A stretch of DNA of 7,056 bases from Alphaproteobacteria bacterium UBA6062. GTDB lineage: Bacteria; Pseudomonadota; Alphaproteobacteria; Sneathiellales; Sneathiellaceae. Location: NCBI GenBank assembly GCA_002428885.1, contig DIYE01000319.1, positions 1-7,056 of the forward strand, read 5' to 3'. The first letter of the stretch is position 1, and each line of letters starts with the position of its first letter. Positions 1 to 4,619 of the stretch are shown here, piece by piece. The notes below the pieces were generated by a model. It was not told where the DNA came from, made no database searches, and saw nothing but the letters and a program-made list of their open reading frames with translations. A program made the position numbers and the translations under genes.

Positions 1-689
1 GGGCGGGCGCTGGTTGACAGGCCGTAGGGAGGGTCCGTCAGGATAAAACGCGCTTTATCATCCTCTGCATCGAAGGGGGTCATATTGGCCCTGTAGGAGG
101 CCTTTACATTGCCGGTTCCCGTTGGCAGGCGTGTACCGGTGATACCGTCCCCGAAGGTCAGGGTTGCGATACCCTTATCATTCAGGGACAGAATAAAGAC
201 GCGATCCTTCGGCCCTGCGGCGGATAAATCGGCAATCTGTCTGAACGGCAGTCCATCAACCGTAACAGAGAGGGCAGGCTGTACATCATTTGGTGTCGGT
301 TCAATAAAGACGAGCTGCCCGGCTTTGAGTGTGAAACTCTGAAAGGAAGCAGCGGCATTTCCGTCCCCGATGACGTCGTCCTTGACGATCTGGCCTTGAG
401 AGAGGCTGACGATATTGCCGTTTATTTCGGTTCGCCCGGCCTCAAAAATCGTTTGCAGAGAATGTGTCGTGGCAAGGGTTGTCGCATCAATGTCCGGTTG
501 CTCAAGGCACTGGGAAACCGTTAGCAGTTCGGTGCCTGAGGGATCTTTTGCAAGCGCCGGGCGAAGAACAATCTGGTTCGGATAGGAATTTACCCGGAGG
601 GTGCGGCCAGAGGACAAGGAGAGATCAAAGACGTCCAGGCCTCCGGATGACGCTGTCTTCTTGGCGAGAATGGGAAAGGTTCCCTCAAG
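1..689 (-). other. C-terminal J-like scaffold segment, running off the left edge (residues about 1307-1535)
   Basis: Holds the most diagnostic baseplate J motifs of the gene: GNIVSLSQGQIVKDDVIGDG (1397-1416), SFQSFTLKAGQLVFI (1421-1435), the FGDGITGTRLPTG turn (1485-1497) and NVKASYR (1500-1506). After ASYR the family usually continues with a glycine-rich G.G..GN segment. Here the sequence is ANMTPFDAEDDKARFILTD, then PPYGLSTSAR to the edge, resembling 'll..pp.Gl..v.NPlpA' without the glycines. The remaining C-terminal domain lies outside. Confidence 0.75.
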
Positions 690-3600
690 TCTTGAGACAA
701 TGATCCTGTTTCCTTCGTTCAACAGCAATAGCATGGCTTCATGTTTCTCTTCCGGTTTGTCGGTATTTGCAGGAAGGAGGAGCCAGCTCATGCTCTCGCA
801 AAGGATATGAACAGCCGGATTTTTGGGAAGCTTGGCCTTTGCTTGAACCAGGTCGGTTTCCAGGGATTGACTGAAAAGCCGCTGATCCAGTTCGGCGATG
901 TAGGGATCGGCCGCAATTTCAAACAGTCTTTGCGGTTTTATAAGGGCCGTATTTTGAGAGGCAGGATCGGGTAGTTCGGGTGACATGGCAATCAGCCAGT
1001 TTTCTGCAAGCCTGAGCAGAGCATGGACGGAACCGCATAGTCCTGTTGTGCAGGAGGACCAGTTTTTGCCGTTATCGCGAGAGCTTAATAGCCCCCCGCC
1101 CTGCAGACCGGCAACAATCTGGTTTTCCGTCGTTGCAATATCCAGAATGGCTGTTTTTTCCGGCAGGGCATAGAGGGAGGTCAATCGGTATTTTCCGGCC
1201 TCCCGGTGCAGGCGATAAAGCGCTCCCTCATGGGTGCCGATCAATAGATCCATTCCCTGATGTTGGAGGATCGGTATCGTCTTGAGGGGGGCGGGCAAAT
1301 CGATCCGGACCCAGTTACTGAGATCCGGTGTGACATGGAACAGCCCCTGGGAGTCCGTTCCGATAAACACGGAGCCGTCCCCTGTTTCCTCCATGGAGAG
1401 AATGGTTGCGTCCCTGGCGATGGGTGTCCAGGTGACAGGGGTCCAGTTCGTCTCATTGGGCTTTCGAAAAAACAGGCCATCGCCCTTGGTGCCAAGCAGC
1501 TTTGCCCCGGCCTTGGCGGAAGCGGGATCGTTCGAAATGTCCAGAAAACTGGTAAAGGAACTCCCTGTTTGAGGGGTGTTGCAACATGTCCAGGGTGCCG
1601 AAGAAGAACCTCGGGTGTAGAGGTTTGTCTTGCTTAGGAGGAAATGCCCGCCCTCTTTTCGCATATAGGCCTTCAAGAAAACCGCATTATCATCAGAAAT
1701 GCCGTCCTGTACCTGTGTCCAGCTATGGCCTATGGCTCCCTGCCATACCCCGTCCGGTGCGACGGCCAGTATCTGATTGTCGGGTAAAAGGGTCAGGGAT
1801 CGGATATCCCGAAGAGGCAAGGCAGCAGGATCGTCAGGTTTGAAGCCGTCGTCCGTAACGGAGCCGTTCAGGATCCCTCCCAGAGGGACCGGCAGGGCCC
1901 GTGCCGCTGGTCCGCGAATGGCTATTGTACGACCCGTTAGATCCGGGATGGCACCGGTAATATCAAGACGGGCTCCGGCGATGATCTTGGTCTCGGCAGA
2001 AACAGGGAAGGCGGAGATCAGTTGTTTACCGGGCAGGATGACTTTCGCGGTGCGGCGGTCAAAATCCCCGGGAATAAAGGATGGGGTTATTGCGCTGATT
2101 TCCAGGCGCTTAACGGGGGATTTTAGTCCGAAATCCTGCCGGACAAGAGATTTTACGACATTGATTGTGAAGAAAAATCTTTTGCTTTCGTCTTTGTTGA
2201 CGAGGGCGCCGACAGTTCCGGGCAGTATGTTTTCCTTGAGGCCGGCTACGTCAATCTGATGAAGGGACCCTGCTTTGTTTCCAAAGTGGAAATCCGGCCA
2301 TTCCGTCTGGAAAAAGAGGGGGCGAATTGTACAAAGCCGACCTTCATGGTCACAGAGAACCTGTTCCGGGTAGCTCGGTTTTAAGGCAGGTTCTCCTTGT
2401 GATGCCGGGAGGGTCATAAGCGGTTGCCATTGCCCCGTGTCGAAATAACCATAAATCCTGTTCTGATAAAGAATGACCAGTAATGCACCCCCGAATAATG
2501 CCGGTTCCTTGACCGGGGACAGTTTCGGAGCTGGAGACAGGGAGGTGGGCAAGCCTTCCTGCATTGATTGCATCTGCCCGGATTCGGGATCAAATCTGTA
2601 GAGGCCGGATGTTGTGCTGACGGCGATGCAGATCTTTCCTGTTTCCCGGAACACTTGCAGACTAATAAATTTACCCGTCAGCTCAATGGTTGATCCGGGA
2701 TAGGGGAGATTGCCGGAGGCCCAGTGCAGCGGATCCACATCGGCAATCCATTCGACCGTTTTCTGAACGCTTGCAGGCACCTTCTTGAGGACAGACAGTA
2801 TCTTTTTCGAAGAAGCGGTCACGGGGCGGGCCGCTATTTCACCGATTTTAGCCAGGGCATCGAAGGCGACCACCAGGATATTGGGAATTTTAGCAGCCCC
2901 GTGATCAGAACTTTTGGGATCCTCGGCCGTTTTGCCATTGTTGGATATCTGATTTTGTTTCGCATACGGAACGATAGTGAGCGTTTTTTCCGAAGCGGTG
3001 ATAATGAAGGATTTGCTGTCCTGGCAGATAATAACCGCATCCAGCAGCGGCGTGGCGCTTTGAGGTTGAGAACCGCTGGGCCCAGACGTCTCTGACCCTG
3101 TCGATGCCATAGGGATGGACAGCCAGCCCGTCCCCTTTTGGTCATTTCCAAACAATCCGTTATCTGTTGCAGCGACGACCAACCCTGTCAAGGAAGCAGG
3201 CAGGTCATCTCCTTCTGCCAGCGGCCAGGCATTTTCCCCCAGAGCCAGCTTGTTGACCGTTGTGGCGGGCAGGCTTGTTTTCAGGCTCGTCTTCTTGCCA
3301 AGGGGTCCGCTTTTGATGATATATCCGGCCGGCAGGCTGCTCCAGGCCGAGCCGTGTCCAAGGCTGCGATAGGCGCCGCCGCTCACTGTGCCCGCATAGA
3401 TCAGACCGTTTTTATCTTCGCACAGGGTCTGGATTTTGCGTTTGACCAAACCGAGATTGGCCTCTTTCCAGAGGACGGAAGAGGGTTCCCGATATAAAAC
3501 GCCGTTGGTTGTTGCCAGATAGAATGTTCCGTCCCGGGTAACCAGAAAATCTGTAACCGGATGAGCCGGTAAACCGTTATTGTCGGTCTTTTGCGCTTTA

Positions 3601-4607
3601 TTCGGGGATGTGCCATTGATCTTTGGCGACCAGATTTCCACGCCGCCCGAAGCGATATGCTGCATTCGCATCGCTAAAGATTGGCTGACCAACCGGGGTG
3701 CTTCGGCGCCGAAAGCCGCATAACTACGGGTTTGACGATAAATCGGAGAGGTGTTGGTTTCTATTGCGCGATCGTTCTGCGAGTTCCCGTCCGCTCTGAA
3801 CGTAACGGTGGTCTCGCGGAAAGGCTGCTGCACTCTCACACTGGTGATATGGCACAGGTTATACAGGCTTTCTGTACCGACCTGCTGCGCTGCCAGGAGT
3901 AAATCACCGGCTTTGAGTTTGAGCTGGCTTCCTTCGAAAACCTCTCCTGCCCGCGTGATCACCGGCTTGACGGGGAGTTTGGTTTGGTTTTCCGGTCTCT
4001 TGGGGGACAGTCGGTTCCAGCGACTATCGATCAGGGTATCGGCCGTTACAGCAAACTCCAGAGGGCCGCCACCCCCCGGAGTTACCCGCCTGAGAACGTT
4101 ATTGCGCCGGAGGGTCTGGCGGTTCGGAAACCCTTCCCCTTCTCGGACGATCATTATCACCTGGGCAGAACCGGCTGTGCCGGGGAATCGGAAATAGCCG
4201 GACATATGATGCCATCCTGCAGGGCCGAAATCACCGCCAAGGGTTGCCGATAAAAATGTAATGGAATCCGGTCGGATGGCCGTGCCGATATAACCTTCGT
4301 TGATCAGGCGTTCCTGATAGAAGCATAGAATATCACCGACGACTGACCAGGATTTCATGAGAGCCGCTGCCCAGTCGGTTTCCGGATTACGGACCAGATC
4401 CGTCAACGGGCCGGTCGGTGTTGGCAGCAAATCACCGTCTCTGGTGGTATATTTGAGCCGTTCTTTCATCTCTTCAAAAAAGGCGGATGCGGTCGCAAGG
4501 CGCCAGTGAAGGTCTGGGCGGTTTGGCGGGTTGACCAGGTTAGGGGCGTGCCTCCCGCTCCGCATCCCGGTCTTTTGAAAGAGATCGTGGCGATCAGGTA
4601 ACATCAT
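1..4607 (-). CDS. Baseplate assembly protein (J-like, TIGR02243-like) with two inserted beta-propeller regions (3' partial; 1,535 residues visible)
   Basis: Second J-like wedge protein, the probable partner of the gene upstream. The frame is open from ATG 4607 to the window edge. Scaffold part 1 (residues 1-344) has NRPDLHWRLATASAFFEEM (29-47), GDILCFYQERLINEGYIGTA (91-110), WNRLSPKR (197-204), LKLKAGDLLL (229-238) and AAFGAEAP (297-304). A propeller-like insertion spans about 345-780. Scaffold part 2 (about 781-905) has QIDVAGLKENILPG, then RQDFGL and LTGRTIAIRGP. A second propeller-like insertion spans about 906-1300. Scaffold part 3 has GNIVSLSQGQ (1397-1406), DVIGDG (1411-1416), SFQSFTLK (1421-1428), LTFGDGITGTRLPTG (1483-1497) and ASYR (1503-1506). 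By family comparison some 200 more residues should lie off the left edge. There is no signal peptide or membrane segment, as expected for a cytoplasmically assembled particle. From memory, family members without insertions are roughly 650-1,000 residues long, so this one is far larger. The family call is strong, the propeller call good, and the propellers' job unknown. Confidence 0.86.
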   Translation of the reverse strand, partial: MMLPDRHDLFQKTGMRSGRHAPNLVNPPNRPDLHWRLATASAFFEEMKERLKYTTRDGDLLPTPTGPLTDLVRNPETDWAAALMKSWSVVGDILCFYQERLINEGYIGTAIRPDSITFLSATLGGDFGPAGWHHMSGYFRFPGTAGSAQVIMIVREGEGFPNRQTLRRNNVLRRVTPGGGGPLEFAVTADTLIDSRWNRLSPKRPENQTKLPVKPVITRAGEVFEGSQLKLKAGDLLLAAQQVGTESLYNLCHITSVRVQQPFRETTVTFRADGNSQNDRAIETNTSPIYRQTRSYAAFGAEAPRLVSQSLAMRMQHIASGGVEIWSPKINGTSPNKAQKTDNNGLPAHPVTDFLVTRDGTFYLATTNGVLYREPSSVLWKEANLGLVKRKIQTLCEDKNGLIYAGTVSGGAYRSLGHGSAWSSLPAGYIIKSGPLGKKTSLKTSLPATTVNKLALGENAWPLAEGDDLPASLTGLVVAATDNGLFGNDQKGTGWLSIPMASTGSETSGPSGSQPQSATPLLDAVIICQDSKSFIITASEKTLTIVPYAKQNQISNNGKTAEDPKSSDHGAAKIPNILVVAFDALAKIGEIAARPVTASSKKILSVLKKVPASVQKTVEWIADVDPLHWASGNLPYPGSTIELTGKFISLQVFRETGKICIAVSTTSGLYRFDPESGQMQSMQEGLPTSLSPAPKLSPVKEPALFGGALLVILYQNRIYGYFDTGQWQPLMTLPASQGEPALKPSYPEQVLCDHEGRLCTIRPLFFQTEWPDFHFGNKAGSLHQIDVAGLKENILPGTVGALVNKDESKRFFFTINVVKSLVRQDFGLKSPVKRLEISAITPSFIPGDFDRRTAKVILPGKQLISAFPVSAETKIIAGARLDITGAIPDLTGRTIAIRGPAARALPVPLGGILNGSVTDDGFKPDDPAALPLRDIRSLTLLPDNQILAVAPDGVWQGAIGHSWTQVQDGISDDNAVFLKAYMRKEGGHFLLSKTNLYTRGSSSAPWTCCNTPQTGSSFTSFLDISNDPASAKAGAKLLGTKGDGLFFRKPNETNWTPVTWTPIARDATILSMEETGDGSVFIGTDSQGLFHVTPDLSNWVRIDLPAPLKTIPILQHQGMDLLIGTHEGALYRLHREAGKYRLTSLYALPEKTAILDIATTENQIVAGLQGGGLLSSRDNGKNWSSCTTGLCGSVHALLRLAENWLIAMSPELPDPASQNTALIKPQRLFEIAADPYIAELDQRLFSQSLETDLVQAKAKLPKNPAVHILCESMSWLLLPANTDKPEEKHEAMLLLLNEGNRIIVSRLEGTFPILAKKTASSGGLDVFDLSLSSGRTLRVNSYPNQIVLRPALAKDPSGTELLTVSQCLEQPDIDATTLATTHSLQTIFEAGRTEINGNIVSLSQGQIVKDDVIGDGNAAASFQSFTLKAGQLVFIEPTPNDVQPALSVTVDGLPFRQIADLSAAGPKDRVFILSLNDKGIATLTFGDGITGTRLPTGTGNVKASYRANMTPFDAEDDKARFILTDPPYGLSTSAR
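690..1892 (-). other. Beta-propeller-like insertion 2 (residues about 906-1306)
   Basis: The clearest blades in the window. Units are 933-971 (PDNQILAVAPDGVWQG...SWTQV), 974-1012 (GGHFLLSKTNLYTRG...PWTCC), 1016-1060 (KLLGTKGDGLFFRKPNETNW), 1065-1108 (DGSVFIGTDSQGLFHV...NWVRI), 1109-1150 (DLLIGTHEGALYRL), 1152-1190 (QIVAGLQGGGLL, then SSRDNGKNWSSC) and a short 1191-1211. SSRDNGKNW fits the Asp-box (BNR) pattern S.D.G..W closely. That makes six full units plus a partial one. A helical tail (about 1224-1260) and a beta-rich return (1264-1306) lead back to the scaffold. The type of propeller is clear; its ligand, if any, cannot be read from the sequence. Confidence 0.75.
1893..2267 (-). other. 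Middle J-like scaffold segment between the two propellers (residues about 781-905)
   Basis: The family's central beta domain resumes here: QIDVAGLKENILPG (784-797) parallels the 'i.LD..Y..i.pGsw' motif. It is followed by VKSLVRQDFGLKSPVKRLEI (818-837), parallel to 'sradFgLsgKvT.L.l'. Residues 851-857 (RRTAKVI) and 889-899 (DLTGRTIAIRG) parallel 'R.t.Vy' and 'gL..GR.vavsG'. The family order is kept exactly, which is the main evidence that the flanking propellers are insertions into one protein and not separate genes. Confidence 0.72.
2268..3575 (-). other. Beta-propeller-like insertion 1 (residues about 345-780)
   Basis: About 435 residues that are not expected in the scaffold. Blade-like units of about 35-50 residues can be picked out: 349-387 (DGTFYLATTNGVLYRE...LWKEA), 390-425 (NGLIYAGTVSGGAYRS...AWSSL), 449-499 (LVVAATDNGLF...GWLSIP), 520-551 (weak), 640-687 (ICIAVSTTSGLYRFDPESG), 704-736 (LVILYQNRIYGYF...QWQPL) and 747-763 (weak, HEGRL). 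The pattern is hydrophobic strand, short turn with D/N-G, small residues then G-(V/L/A)-(L/Y/F), then an aromatic W closing the unit, typical of BNR/YCF48 or sensor-type propellers. A helical stretch (573-622) splits the series. Blade number and closure are uncertain; six or seven are plausible. Confidence 0.65.
2742..2891 (-). other. Helical module inside propeller-like insertion 1 (residues 573-622)
   Basis: The stretch contains NILVVAFDALAKIGEIAARP followed by SSKKILSVLKKVPASVQKTV. Hydrophobic and charged residues alternate at helical spacing, unlike the strand-rich blades on either side. It contains no glycine-rich turns and has several lysines. It could be a cap or linker between blades, or the boundary between two half-propellers. 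No family was recognised. Confidence 0.45.
3576..4607 (-). other. N-terminal J-like scaffold domain of the second baseplate protein (residues 1-344)
   Basis: This segment matches the opening of the putative baseplate assembly family. It has an N-terminal NRPDLHWRLATASAFF helix, then an acidic helix with the D.L.FYQE...NE.Y..TA pattern (91-110). Beta-rich stretches follow, ending in IYRQTRSYAAFGAEAPRL, which corresponds to the family's 'R..AalFG.NAP' motif. A loop with GGGG (178-181) sits where the family normally has its 'vP..ge.pq.FET' segment. The first propeller insertion begins about 40 residues after the FGAEAP motif. Confidence 0.75.
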
Positions 4608-4619
4608 GCCATGGTCCTT
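4602..4619 (-). promoter_or_regulatory. Ribosome binding site and ATGA overlap start of the second baseplate gene
   Basis: AAGGA (4619 to 4615) lies seven bases before ATG 4607 and ten before the next in-frame ATG at 4604. The TGA stop of the upstream gene (4606 to 4604) is embedded in the start as ATGA. The first ATG has the better spacing and was chosen, but the second would change the protein by only one methionine. The overlap suggests translational coupling, which would keep the two wedge proteins in balanced supply. Confidence 0.75.

Noticed and set aside
1559..1595. Cys-Cys pair (residues 1008-1009) as a metal or disulfide site
   Set aside because: It sits in a blade-closing segment without partner cysteines in a recognisable pattern, and the particle is expected to assemble in the cytoplasm.
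109..1843. Cluster of short overlapping plus-strand ORFs
   Set aside because: All lie opposite the continuous gene B frame and overlap one another; they are by-products of G+C-rich coding DNA.
1777..2259. Plus-strand 160-codon ORF
   Set aside because: Antisense to the middle scaffold segment of gene B, where family motifs are clear on the minus strand; the product is Arg/Ser/Pro-rich, as usual for shadow frames.
2834..3151. Minus-strand 105-codon ORF in another frame
   Set aside because: It overlaps gene B out of frame (and likewise 3401-3616 and 1241-1495). The gene B frame has blade motifs here; the alternative product has none.
2268..3575. Propeller region as a separate gene inserted between two baseplate genes
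   Set aside because: The frame runs through both boundaries without a stop, no start with a ribosome binding site is needed, and the scaffold resumes in family order afterwards.
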